A DNA stretch of 64,000 nt, taken from NCBI GenBank assembly GCA_964579295.1, contig CAZOGK010000005.1, positions 1-64,000 on the forward strand. The letters are read 5' to 3'. Position numbers and translations under genes: made by a program. The notes under the pieces were generated by a model that saw only the letters and a list, made by a program, of their open reading frames with translations, searched no databases and had not been told where the DNA came from. This document shows positions 29,912 through 38,432 of this stretch, in pieces. The stretch comes from JAAYYY01 sp964579295 (lineage in GTDB: Bacteria > Chloroflexota > Anaerolineae > Promineifilales > Promineifilaceae). Every line of letters begins with the position of its first letter. Within the stretch, counting starts at the first letter, position 1.

Positions 29912-30700
29912 TTAATGGACGCGGCGCTGCCAGAACTCTTTGGGGGCGACGGCGGCGGGGTTGGTTTCGGCGCGGATGAAGTCGAGGAGCAGGCGGTTGA
30001 AGCGCGGGCTGTCTTCGAGCATGGGGAAGTGGCCGGCTTCCAGGGTGACGAGCGCACGCCTTTCGTCCGCGGCCGCCAGCGGGCCGTCGGCCAGCTGGCT
30101 GTTGGGCGAGAGAACGAGGGTATCGGCGCTGCCGTAGACGAGGAGCAGCGGCGCCGGCGGCTCGGCCAGGGCTGGCTCAAAGTCGAGGCCGGCCAGCTCG
30201 GCGGCGCTGGCGTGGATAGCGGCGGGGTCGGTCTTGCGCAGCTCGCCGGCTACCTCCGGATGCGACGCTTTGAGCACGCGCTCCAGCAGGGCGGCGGGCC
30301 GGGCGTCGTGCAGGCGGCTGTGCAGGGCGGCGCCGTTCAGCGGCAGCGCCACAGCGGCGACGTGGCTGACGGCCCCGGGATAGAGGGCGGCGTAGCGCAT
30401 GGCCGCCGCCGCGCCCAGGGCATGGCCGACGAGGACGACCGGCCGGGCGATGCCCAGCTTGGTGACAAATTCGTGGACCATGGCGGCATAGGCGTCGAGA
30501 TGGTAGACGGACGGGTCTTTGCTGGAGTCGCCAAAGCCCCACAGGTCGAGGGCAAAGGTGCGGTAGTGTGTCGAGAGCGACTGCATAGACGGCCACCAAT
30601 AGCGCCAGGAGCCGAGCCAGCCGTGGACAAAGATAAGCGGCTGGCCGCGGCCGAGAGCCTCGTAATGGATAATGCGGGCGCCAACGGTGGTAATGCTCAT
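29912..30700 (-). CDS. Alpha/beta hydrolase homologue with nucleophile replaced by Ala
   Basis: A 262-residue alpha/beta-hydrolase fold protein. The HGW oxyanion segment, the acid (YGSADTL) and the His (LEAGHFPMLED) are present. The nucleophile elbow, however, reads G92-H93-A94-L95-G96; A94 (codon GCC, 30421-30419) replaces the Ser of GHSxG. The paralogue at 37118 keeps Ser. This suggests a pseudo-enzyme, perhaps a ligand-binding or regulatory subunit. The gene starts 5 nt after the CheY-like regulator stop and is the last of a kinase/regulator operon, as if it served the signalling system. Confidence 0.85.
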   Translation of the reverse strand: MSITTVGARIIHYEALGRGQPLIFVHGWLGSWRYWWPSMQSLSTHYRTFALDLWGFGDSSKDPSVYHLDAYAAMVHEFVTKLGIARPVVLVGHALGAAAAMRYAALYPGAVSHVAAVALPLNGAALHSRLHDARPAALLERVLKASHPEVAGELRKTDPAAIHASAAELAGLDFEPALAEPPAPLLLVYGSADTLVLSPNSQLADGPLAAADERRALVTLEAGHFPMLEDSPRFNRLLLDFIRAETNPAAVAPKEFWQRRVH

Positions 30701-30705
30701 CTCCC

Positions 30706-31095
30706 CTACCCGGCTGCAGGCGCCTCCGCGCCGCCGTCCAGCAGCTCACGAATGCGGCGCACCAGCTCCTCTGGCGCAAACGGCTTGAGAATGTATTGCG
30801 CGCCGCCGACTTCCAGCCCCTGCTTGATTTCCTGCTCCTGTCCTTTGGCGGAAAGGAAAACGACGGGAATATCGCGCGTCTGCTCCATCTCCTGCAGGCG
30901 GCGGCAGGCCTCGTAGCCGGTCATGCGCGGCATGCGCACGTCCATGAGGATGAGGTCCACCGGCTGCGCCAGCGCCTTGTCCACGGCCTGGGCGCCGTCG
31001 ACGGCGGTGGTCACGTCAAAGCCGGCAAACTGGAGCGTAATGGCGATGAGGTCACGGATGTCCTGGTCGTCTTCGGCAATCAAGATGCTGGTCAT
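30706..31095 (-). CDS. Single-domain response regulator (CheY-like)
   Basis: A stand-alone receiver domain of 129 residues with the acidic pocket (AEDD), the phospho-acceptor D52 (LILMDVRMP), the Thr/Ser switch (VVFLSAKG) and the Lys (ILKPF). No output domain. It starts 15 nt after the stop of the large kinase gene and is most likely its phosphorylation partner. Output must be by protein contact. Confidence 0.93.
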   Translation of the reverse strand: MTSILIAEDDQDIRDLIAITLQFAGFDVTTAVDGAQAVDKALAQPVDLILMDVRMPRMTGYEACRRLQEMEQTRDIPVVFLSAKGQEQEIKQGLEVGGAQYILKPFAPEELVRRIRELLDGGAEAPAAG

Positions 31096-31110
31096 AGTCG
31101 TCCTTCAGGG

Positions 31111-34100
31111 TCAGCCCGCTTCGCCGGGCACGACGGGTAGGGTAACGGTAAAGGTGCTGCCCTCGCCCGGCGCGCTTTCCAGGGTAAGCTGGCCGCCGTG
31201 CATGGCGACCAGGCTGTGCACAATCGCCAGGCCGAGGCCGGTGCCGGGCACCGCCTGGACTTCCTCCGCCTCGGCGCGGTAGAAGCGCTCGAAGATGCGG
31301 GCGTGGTCCTCTTTGGCGATGCCGATGCCGCTATCCTGCACGGCGATGGCGACGAAATCACCGGCGGGCCGGGCGTGGATGGCCACCGAGCCGCCGGCCG
31401 GCGTGTAGCTGATGGCGTTATCCACCAGATTGGTGAGCACGCGCGTCACCTTTTCCGGGTCGCCGAGAACGAGCGGCAGCGAGGGAGCCACGTCGGAGGT
31501 AACCGCCAGCTCCTTGCCCTCGTGCTGCATACGGCCGCGCACGTGGTCGTTGACGATGCCGGCAATGAGCCGGGCCACGTCCAGCGGCTGCAGGTCAAGC
31601 TGTGTCTTGCCGGTCTCGATGCGGCTGATGTCGAGCAGGTCGTTGACCAGCGCCTGCAGCCGGTCGGCGTTCTTCTTGATGACCTCCAGGTAGCGCTGCT
31701 GCGCCTGGCCCAGCTCGCCGGCGACGCCCATCAGCAGCAGGTCGGCATAGCCCTTGATGCTGGTCATGGGCGTGCGCAGCTCGTGGCTCACCGTGGAGAC
31801 AAACTCGCTCTTCATGCGGTCCACCTCCACCTCGCGCGTAATGTCGCGGAAGATGGCGACGGCGCCAATGTAGCCGTCGCCGGCAAAGACCGGGCTGACG
31901 TGGATGCTGATAATGTCGTCGTCAATCTGGAGCCGGTCCTGAAAGACGCCGCTGCGCTGCACCTGCTCCGGCTGCGCCGTCCATTCCTGCACAGTGCGCA
32001 CCCAGCGGTCGCCGGCCTCGCCGTAGCGGCCGAGCAGGGAGCCGACGGGCCGGTTGCTGAGGCGGCTGCGCGGTACGCCCAGCATCTGCACGGCGGGCAT
32101 GTTGGCGACGATAATCTTGCCGCTGTCGCCGGTGACAAGCACGCCATCGGCGATGCTCTCCAGAATCGACTGCTGCTTGGCAAGCTCGACCTGCGCCTCG
32201 CGCATCAGGGCGCCCACGCGCTCGCTCTCGGCGGCCAGGGCGGCGGTGCGCTGGGCCACGCGCTCGTCCAGCTCCTCAAAGAGGTAGGCGGTTTCCAGGG
32301 CGACGGCGCCCTGGTTGAGGATGGCGCCGAGCAGCGGCAGGGTCGCTTCGGTGAGCGGCGGGCCCTCTTCTTGCTCGTCGCGCACCAGCTCCACCAGGCC
32401 AAATAGCTCGGAACGAATGAGCAGCGGCAGGATGGCGGTTGTTGCCGGCTGGCCGTTGGCGCGTTCGCGCAGCGCGGGCTCGCGTGTCTCCACGACCTGC
32501 TGCGCGAGGTCACTGCTGGCCGCGGGCATCGCGGCGGGCAGCGTGTCGGCGCTGGTCAGCACGGGCACGAGCTTATCGCCGCGGCCGGTGGAGTAGATGG
32601 TGTAGCAGGCGGCGCCGGCGGCGCGCTGCAGATGGTCGCCAATGGCGGCGAAGATTTGCTGGATGTCGAGGGCGCCGGCCAGCGCCTTGCTGGCGTCGAA
32701 GAGGGTCTGCAGCTCGCGCCGGTGGCGGTCGATGTCGCTGAAGAGGCGGAAGTTCTCCACGACCGAGATGGCAAACTGGGCATAGAGGTCGATGGTCTGC
32801 AGGCTGCGCTCGTCGGGGCGGCGGCCGCCGCTGGGCAGGTCGAGCGTAAACATGCCGGCCAGCGTGCCTTCGCCGTCGTAGAGCGGGCGGATGAGGACAT
32901 CGCCCAGCTGCCAGGCGCCCGATTCGCCGATGAGCTGGGAGGCGTCGCCGCCGGGGAAGGGCTGCGTCTCGGTGGTCGTGCCCGCCGCCAGGAAGTAGGA
33001 GGAGCCGCGGCGGTAGCGCTGGAAGCCGGTCGCTTCCAGGCGGCTGCGCCAGGAGGCGGCCGGCTGCGAGCTGCGGACCAGCGCGCGATGCTCTTTCTTG
33101 CTGTAGCCAGAGGTGACCAGCCGGCTCACCTCGCCCTCCTCGTTGTAGAGGGTGAGGGCCACGCGCTGCCAGGCCGAGACCTGCAGGCCATCGACAATGA
33201 ATTGCAGCTTCTGGTCAAAGTCGGGCTCGCGCAGCACCTGCTGCGAGACGTTGTGCAGCTGCTGCAGCTCGATGGCGTAGTCGCGCATGTCGTGGAAGAG
33301 CTGCACGTTTTCCACGGCGTTGGCCGTCTGGTTGGCGAAAATCTCCAGGACGCGGGCGCTGTTGAGGTCGGGCCGGCGGCCGTCGAGGGGAGCCGCCAGG
33401 CTGAGCAGGCCGAGCGGCTGCCCCTGCTGGTCGCGCATGGGCATGAAGAAGAGGTCGCGCCGCTGCCAGCTTGCGTCCGGGTCGGCGATGTCGAAGGAGG
33501 GCGCGGGCAGCAGCTCGCCGGTGAGGGGCAGCGCCAGGCCGGGCGCCAGGCGCGTGGCGTCGCCGGCGGGCAGCAGGTAGGCGCCGCCGAGCGCGTATTC
33601 CTGGCGCGCGGCGTTTTCGATGACCGACCAGGGATGGCGCTCCAGGCGCAGGGCGCGCAACCGCTCCAGGGGCAGGCCGGCGCCGGCGACGTGGCGCAGA
33701 TAATATTCGTCGCCATCGCGCTCGGCCAGGCTGAGCAGCACGGCATGGTAGCCGACGCCTTCCTGGATGGCATAGACCAGGTCTTCGTAGACTTCTTCCA
33801 CCGGACGCTCGCTGCTGAAGACGCGGCCCGATTCGACAAAGCGCTCTAGCTGCTGGGTGCGCTGCTGCAGGAGGACGTTGCGCTCCTGAATCTCGTCAAA
33901 ACGGCGCGCGTTGCCGATGGCAATGGCGGCGTGGCTGGCGAGGGCGGCGACAAACAGCTCGCCGTGCTGGTCGAAGAAGGCCGGCTTGCGGCTGAAGAGG
34001 CGGATGAGGCCGGCTGCGTCGCCGCCGTAGAGGATGGGGGCGACGAGCGCCGAGCGCAGACGGGCGCTGCCGGCCAGGTCGGCGACGAGGATGACGCGCC

Positions 34101-34662
34101 CGCGCAGGATGGCCTGTTTGTCGTGGCGCGAGGTGAAGGCGATTTCGCCGCGCTGCAGGAGCCGGGAGAGATGGCCGCCCTCGTCGTAGAGGCTGATGAT
34201 GCCGCCGTCGGCGCCGGTGTTGAGCAGCGCTTCGTCCAGCACGGCCGCCAGCACGTCTTCCAGGAGCACGGTGGCGTTCAGCTCGCGGCTGACGCGGGCC
34301 AGAGCGGCCACCTGCTGCGCGACGGGCCGGCGCGACGGCGGGGCGGCGTCGTGGCGCAGGGTGAGCTGGATAATCGGCTCGCCAGAAACGGTGGGCAGGT
34401 GGGAAGAGATGGTGAGGCGGCCGCTGTTGGAGCTGCTGCTGACCACGGCCGGCGCCGTCTGCAGCAGCGCCGTCCACTGGTTGGGCGCGACCAGCTCGAC
34501 GGAGATGTCGCCAATCTCGGCAGCCGGCTCGGCCAGCTCCAGCATCTCCTGGGCGGCGAGGTTCATGTAGAGCAGGTCGCCATCGGGGGTGAGCAAGCAG
34601 ACGCCCTCGGCCAGGTTGTCGAGTAGAGCCGTATTCAGCTCGGCGATCTGTGTTTTGCTCAT
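31111..34662 (-). CDS. Large cytoplasmic PAS/GAF sensor histidine kinase
   Basis: A kinase of 1183 residues without membrane segments. It has an N-terminal PAS domain (about 8-100), then several GAF-like domains (about 130-270, 280-450, 470-640 and 650-800). A coiled segment leads into a second PAS (about 830-940). The HisKA domain has phospho-acceptor H960 in FVSTVSHELRTPMTS. The HATPase shows LTNLVDNAISYTP, DSGIGIAKED and GTGLGLAIV. It sits between two receiver-domain genes (18 and 15 nt gaps), so one operon encodes a complete phosphorelay. The many GAF domains suggest small-molecule or redox input. Confidence 0.92.
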   Translation of the reverse strand: MSKTQIAELNTALLDNLAEGVCLLTPDGDLLYMNLAAQEMLELAEPAAEIGDISVELVAPNQWTALLQTAPAVVSSSSNSGRLTISSHLPTVSGEPIIQLTLRHDAAPPSRRPVAQQVAALARVSRELNATVLLEDVLAAVLDEALLNTGADGGIISLYDEGGHLSRLLQRGEIAFTSRHDKQAILRGRVILVADLAGSARLRSALVAPILYGGDAAGLIRLFSRKPAFFDQHGELFVAALASHAAIAIGNARRFDEIQERNVLLQQRTQQLERFVESGRVFSSERPVEEVYEDLVYAIQEGVGYHAVLLSLAERDGDEYYLRHVAGAGLPLERLRALRLERHPWSVIENAARQEYALGGAYLLPAGDATRLAPGLALPLTGELLPAPSFDIADPDASWQRRDLFFMPMRDQQGQPLGLLSLAAPLDGRRPDLNSARVLEIFANQTANAVENVQLFHDMRDYAIELQQLHNVSQQVLREPDFDQKLQFIVDGLQVSAWQRVALTLYNEEGEVSRLVTSGYSKKEHRALVRSSQPAASWRSRLEATGFQRYRRGSSYFLAAGTTTETQPFPGGDASQLIGESGAWQLGDVLIRPLYDGEGTLAGMFTLDLPSGGRRPDERSLQTIDLYAQFAISVVENFRLFSDIDRHRRELQTLFDASKALAGALDIQQIFAAIGDHLQRAAGAACYTIYSTGRGDKLVPVLTSADTLPAAMPAASSDLAQQVVETREPALRERANGQPATTAILPLLIRSELFGLVELVRDEQEEGPPLTEATLPLLGAILNQGAVALETAYLFEELDERVAQRTAALAAESERVGALMREAQVELAKQQSILESIADGVLVTGDSGKIIVANMPAVQMLGVPRSRLSNRPVGSLLGRYGEAGDRWVRTVQEWTAQPEQVQRSGVFQDRLQIDDDIISIHVSPVFAGDGYIGAVAIFRDITREVEVDRMKSEFVSTVSHELRTPMTSIKGYADLLLMGVAGELGQAQQRYLEVIKKNADRLQALVNDLLDISRIETGKTQLDLQPLDVARLIAGIVNDHVRGRMQHEGKELAVTSDVAPSLPLVLGDPEKVTRVLTNLVDNAISYTPAGGSVAIHARPAGDFVAIAVQDSGIGIAKEDHARIFERFYRAEAEEVQAVPGTGLGLAIVHSLVAMHGGQLTLESAPGEGSTFTVTLPVVPGEAG

Positions 34663-34680
34663 GGCGACAGCTCTGGCAGC

Positions 34681-35589
34681 CTAGCTTCCCTGGTGGGCCG
34701 CCCGGCTGCGCTCGACGCGCTCCAGGCGGCGGGCCTCGGCGGCCGTCTCCGTAATCTCGCGGATGTCGGCGAATGGCTGGCTATCCGGCGTGACGACGCC
34801 GAAGCTGAGGGTCATCAGCGGACCCAGGCTGCCGTCGGGCAGGGCAATGGCGCCGCGCTCGCTATCGACAAAGTTGTAGTGGGTACGGATGCCGGCGCTG
34901 ACCCGCTGGCGCAGGTAATCGACCATCGCTTCGACCTGGCCGCCATAGGTGATGACCGTAAAGCTATCGCCGCTGGCGTGACCGATGAAATCCTCGTCGG
35001 TCCCATAGCGCTCCACCGTTTCGTTGAGGAGCATGGCGACAAAGCGCAGCACTTCGTTGCCGGCCACAAAGCCATAGGCGTCGTTGAAGAGATCCAGGTA
35101 GTCGATGCCGGCCAGCATAAATTGCCAGTCTTCACGGCGCATCAGCTCGCGCAGCTGCTCTTCGATGAGCCGGCCGGAGGGGAGGCCGGAGACCGGGTCG
35201 GTCATGTTCAGCCGCTGGTGGGCGCGGATGGCCGTGCGCACGCGCAGCTTCAGCTCCTCGATGTCAAAGGGCTTGGTGATATAGTCGTCGGCGCCCAGCT
35301 CCAGGCCGGCAATCTTGTCGCTGCGCTCGTCCTTCTGCGTGAGGAAGATGATGGGGATGTGGCTGGTGCGGTTGGTGGTGCGCAGCCGGCGGCAGATCTG
35401 ATAGCCGTCCATGTCGGGCAGCATGATGTCGAGCACGATCAGGTCGGGGAGATGGCGGCGTGTCACCTCCAGCGCCTCGATGCCGCGCGCGGCTACTTCC
35501 ACCTGGTAGCCCTGCCCCGTGAAGTAGATACGCAGCATGTTAGATATGTCGAAATCGTCTTCGACGACGAGAATGCGGCCGTTACTCAT
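34681..35589 (-). CDS. Response regulator with degenerate GGDEF domain
   Basis: A 302-residue protein. It has an N-terminal receiver with DD pocket (11-12), phospho-acceptor D54 (LIVLDIMLPD) and Lys in ITKPFD. A GGDEF-like domain (about 130-290) follows, with recognisable 'DPVSGLPSGRLIEEQL'. The signature GG[DE]EF is replaced by ASGDSF (about 204-209), so diguanylate cyclase activity is unlikely. It may bind GTP or c-di-GMP or act by contact. First gene of the regulator-kinase-regulator-hydrolase operon, with a promoter about 150 nt upstream. Confidence 0.9.
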   Translation of the reverse strand: MSNGRILVVEDDFDISNMLRIYFTGQGYQVEVAARGIEALEVTRRHLPDLIVLDIMLPDMDGYQICRRLRTTNRTSHIPIIFLTQKDERSDKIAGLELGADDYITKPFDIEELKLRVRTAIRAHQRLNMTDPVSGLPSGRLIEEQLRELMRREDWQFMLAGIDYLDLFNDAYGFVAGNEVLRFVAMLLNETVERYGTDEDFIGHASGDSFTVITYGGQVEAMVDYLRQRVSAGIRTHYNFVDSERGAIALPDGSLGPLMTLSFGVVTPDSQPFADIREITETAAEARRLERVERSRAAHQGS

Positions 35590-35736
35590 TGCATCTTCCC
35601 CTTCCCTCGGCGGGTAATCTCTTCTTCTCTTGACCAGAAAAACCAGGGCGGCGCGGACGGCAGTGGCTTTTGCGTGGCGACCGGAAACGCTGCGTGCGCG
35701 CCAAAAGCGCCCCTCCAGAGGCGACGATTTCTCGTC

Positions 35737-35764
35737 ATTTTAACAGTATTGACGACTTTTCCAA
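35737..35764 (-). promoter_or_regulatory. Promoter of the regulator-kinase operon
   Basis: On the minus strand: TTGGAA (35764-35759), 16-nt spacer, TAAAAT (35742-35737). It leaves a leader of about 140 nt before the ATG at 35589, in which I see no known riboswitch. Confidence 0.5.
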
Positions 35765-35802
35765 AATAGGAGGAAGGTGGCAGCCCGGCGCGGCGCATCG
35801 CC

Positions 35803-37083
35803 TCAACCCCCGGCGGCAGCGCGCGGGTAGAGACGAGGGAACGGGTAGCGGGCCTCATAGCGGTGGTGGTCGCTCTCTTCCCAGGCGACGTTGCGGGTGA
35901 TAACGGTGCGCTCGCCGGCGCTGAGCAGCACGACGTCGGATTCGATGGTGCGGGCGGGATAGACGACGAGGCCGCTGCCCAGGCGACAATGGTGGCCGAC
36001 GCAGCCGCCGAGGACGAGGAAGTTGGTCTCCACAAGGCGGCCGCCGATGGCGGCTTTGAGCGGCGCGGGCAGGATGTTGAAGTCGGTAAAGGTGGTGCCG
36101 GCGCCGATGAAGGTATCGCGCCCGACGACGCACAGCTGCAGGCAGGTGTTCTGGGCCACCATCGTGTTTTCCATCATGGTGGTCATAAAGAGGCTGGCGC
36201 GGAAGGGCAGGAAGCAGCCGTCGCCGACGACGCTGAGCATGAGCTGGCAGCCCTGGCTGATGGTGACGTTGTTGCCGACGATGCAGTTGTCGATGACGGC
36301 GCCGGCGCCAATGGTGACGTTGTCGCCGATGATGGCGGGCCCGTGGATGCGGGCCGAGGGGTCAATGTTGGCGTTGCGCCCAATCTGCACCAGCTCGGTC
36401 GATTCCAGCACCGAGCGCTGCTCCACCAGCGCGCTGAGCAGCACCTTCACCTTGTAGCGCCAATCGCGGTTGATGCGGTCCTCGACGCGGGCGCCGTGGG
36501 CAAAGACGCCAAAGAGGATATCGGCCACGAAGAGATGGACCCAGCTTTCGACAATGATGAACGCTTTTTGCGGCAGCTGGTAGGTGAGGTCGCCAAAGTC
36601 CGAGGCCATATAGGGCGGAATGTGGTAGTAGCCGCGCTCGCGGGCGCCGGTAGCGACGACGAGCGGGCGCGCCGCCGCGCGGCCGGAGAGGCCGGCGGGC
36701 AGGTAGTACATCTCGGCCAGCAGCAGCTCGTCCTGGCTGTGAAAGCCTGTGGTCAGCGGCGCGACGTGGGCGGCAATGGCCGGGTCGTCGCGGTGGAAGG
36801 CAAGGCGCACCGGTTCGCCAGCGGCGCGGGCGCGGCCGATAAAGTCGGCAATGAAGGCAGCGTCGAAGAAGAGGTTGTCGCGATGGACGAGGGATTCGAC
36901 CGGGGCGGCGCCTTCCACCTGCAACGCCGTCTCCCAGTCGGCATATTCGCGCTCCTCGTCGGCGTAGGGCGCCAGCAGATCGCGCTGCCAGAGCCAGAGC
37001 GGCTTGTTCTGCACGCGCAGGTCGCGCGCCGGCTCGTTAAAGGGGTGAATCTGCTGGTGAGATTGCAGGATAATTCGTCGCAT
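35803..37083 (-). CDS. Left-handed beta-helix (hexapeptide) protein, GlmU-like layout
   Basis: A 426-residue protein. The N-terminal ~200 residues start MRRIILQSHQQIHPFNEPARD and lack the nucleotidyltransferase signature. From about residue 225 a long run of hexapeptide repeats (DPSARIHGPAIIGDNVTIG, AVIDNCIVGNNV, GAGTTFTDFN, GGCVGHHCRLGSG) builds a left-handed beta-helix. The order resembles GlmU-type sugar-nucleotide enzymes, but catalytic residues are not evident. It follows the hydrolase gene by 34 nt (same strand). Role unknown; a sugar- or acyl-transfer function in envelope biosynthesis is possible. Confidence 0.75.
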   Translation of the reverse strand: MRRIILQSHQQIHPFNEPARDLRVQNKPLWLWQRDLLAPYADEEREYADWETALQVEGAAPVESLVHRDNLFFDAAFIADFIGRARAAGEPVRLAFHRDDPAIAAHVAPLTTGFHSQDELLLAEMYYLPAGLSGRAAARPLVVATGARERGYYHIPPYMASDFGDLTYQLPQKAFIIVESWVHLFVADILFGVFAHGARVEDRINRDWRYKVKVLLSALVEQRSVLESTELVQIGRNANIDPSARIHGPAIIGDNVTIGAGAVIDNCIVGNNVTISQGCQLMLSVVGDGCFLPFRASLFMTTMMENTMVAQNTCLQLCVVGRDTFIGAGTTFTDFNILPAPLKAAIGGRLVETNFLVLGGCVGHHCRLGSGLVVYPARTIESDVVLLSAGERTVITRNVAWEESDHHRYEARYPFPRLYPRAAAGG

Positions 37084-37117
37084 CAGGCTGGCGCTGGCGG
37101 CGGGCTCCCGGCGCCGC

Positions 37118-37924
37118 TCAGTTATCTCCGCTAAGGAAGTGGACCATGAGATTGACGAAGCGATCCGGCTCGTCGGTCATGGGGAAGTGGCGCGACTTTT
37201 CCATGATGGCGACCTGGGATAGCTGCGCTCGCTGGGTGAGCAGAGCGGCGTTGCGCGGGCTGACGATGTTATCCCGGGCGCCGTAGATGCCGAGGGCCGG
37301 GGCCTGCAGGCTGGGCAGCTCCGGGCGCAGGTCGGTGGCGCGCAGGTCGCCGATGCTGCGGAAGAAGGATTCCATGGTCGTGTTCTTCACGTCGCGGAAG
37401 ATCATCTCGCGCACGCCGGCGCTGTCGCGGGCCAGCAGCAGGTGCATGGTCATGCCCAGCAGCGCCGGGAAGCGCCAGACGAGGCCGGCGACGGCGGCGT
37501 AGCCGGCCAGCTTGAGGAAGGGGTTGAGCGTGGCGCCGCTGATGGGCGAGCCGACGACGGCCACTTTGCGGACGCGCGTGGGGTTGTGCAGCGCAAACTG
37601 GAGGGCGACGGTGCCGCCCATGCTGTGGCCGAAGAGCGGCGCCTGGTCGATGCCCAGCGTGTCCATGAACTGGCGCACCATGTCTACGTAGCTGGCGATG
37701 CGGAAGCTGGGGCCGCTGCCGTTACCGTTGCAGCTCTTGGCGGAGTCGCCAAAGCCCCAGAAGTCGAGGGCGTAGAGGCGGTAGTGGCCGCTGGCGCCGA
37801 GGGCGATCATGGCGTCTCGCCAGACGCGCCAGGAGTTGATCCAGCCGTGCAGGAGAATGATCGGCCGGCCGCGGCCAATGGATTCGTAATGCAGGATACC
37901 TTGTTCGGTGACGATTGAACTCAC
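37118..37924 (-). CDS. Alpha/beta hydrolase (intact triad)
   Basis: A 268-residue hydrolase with HGWINSW, nucleophile S101 in GHSMGG, an Asp in YGARDNIV and the His in KSRHFPMTD. It is clearly paralogous to the Ala-containing protein at 29912 (both start with a short HYE.(I/L)GRG strand and share DFWGFGDS/DLWGFGDS and RHFPM/GHFPM). The two paralogues bracket the signalling cluster. It is followed on the same strand by the beta-helix gene. Substrate unknown. Confidence 0.9.
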   Translation of the reverse strand: MSSIVTEQGILHYESIGRGRPIILLHGWINSWRVWRDAMIALGASGHYRLYALDFWGFGDSAKSCNGNGSGPSFRIASYVDMVRQFMDTLGIDQAPLFGHSMGGTVALQFALHNPTRVRKVAVVGSPISGATLNPFLKLAGYAAVAGLVWRFPALLGMTMHLLLARDSAGVREMIFRDVKNTTMESFFRSIGDLRATDLRPELPSLQAPALGIYGARDNIVSPRNAALLTQRAQLSQVAIMEKSRHFPMTDEPDRFVNLMVHFLSGDN

Positions 37925-38033
37925 AATGTCCTCAACAGCAACGGCGGTTGTAGTTGAGGTGGCGGACCTCTCTACCCCTCTTCCCGATGAACATATTATG
38001 ACAATAACTCTTCTTTCACGCCAGTTCCGTAAA

Positions 38034-38243
38034 GAGAACGGGAATATAAGGTGGGTGGGTGCGGGTATTTGGTACTATTGGCAGGGTTNNNNNNNNNNNN
38101 NNNNNNNNNNNNNNNNNNNNNNNNNNNNNNNNNNNNNNNNNNNNNNNNNNNNNNNNNNNNNNNNNNNNNNNNNNNNNNNNNNNNNNNNGAGAACGGGAAT
38201 ATAAGGTGGGTGGGTGCGGGTATTTGGTACTATTGGCAGGGTT
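38034..38243. other. Scaffold gap with duplicated ends
   Basis: 100 N at 38089-38188. The 55 bases before the gap (38034-38088) are identical to the 55 bases after it (38189-38243). This is what an unmerged contig overlap looks like; a true tandem repeat is the alternative. Confidence 0.9.
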
Positions 38244-38267
38244 ATTGGCCTTGCGCGCCGGCGGTAA

Positions 38268-38314
38268 GGCGGGTTGCAAACCCGCCGTCGAGTTACAAAC
38301 TCGACCTACCCGCT
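38268..38314. repeat. 47-bp double-hairpin repeat (family A), copy 3
   Basis: Two adjacent palindromes, GGCGGGTTGCAAACCCGCC and GTCGAGTTACAAACTCGAC, followed by CTACCCGCT. Identical to copy 4. Confidence 0.88.
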
Positions 38315-38385
38315 TACGGGAGCGGGTCAGGTTTCGTGATATCTGGCCGGCATGCGTGACTCCTACGTTACGCGACGTGAGGTAG

Positions 38386-38432
38386 GGCGGGTTGCAAACC
38401 CGCCGTCGAGTTACAAACTCGACCTACCCGCT
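38386..38432. repeat. 47-bp double-hairpin repeat (family A), copy 4
   Basis: Identical to copy 3, 118 bp away in the same orientation. Its last base is part of the stop codon of the CAP-domain gene. Confidence 0.88.

Larger units (their letters stand above)
37925..38431. other. Intergenic region with assembly gap and 47-bp repeats
   Basis: About 500 bp without a gene. It contains a locally AT-rich stretch that may hold the hydrolase promoter (37990-38030), identical 55-bp ends on both sides of the N block, and two identical 47-bp hairpin repeats. Frames that run through the N block are artefacts. Confidence 0.8.

Noticed and set aside
34681..35589. Active diguanylate cyclase
   Set aside because: The GGDEF loop is ASGDSF; catalytic residues are missing.
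29912..37924. Biosynthetic gene cluster built around the two hydrolases
   Set aside because: The genes between are signalling proteins; no synthase, carrier protein or transporter is present.
37908..38385. Open frames crossing the second N block
   Set aside because: They exist only because N are translated as unknown residues and because the contig ends are duplicated.
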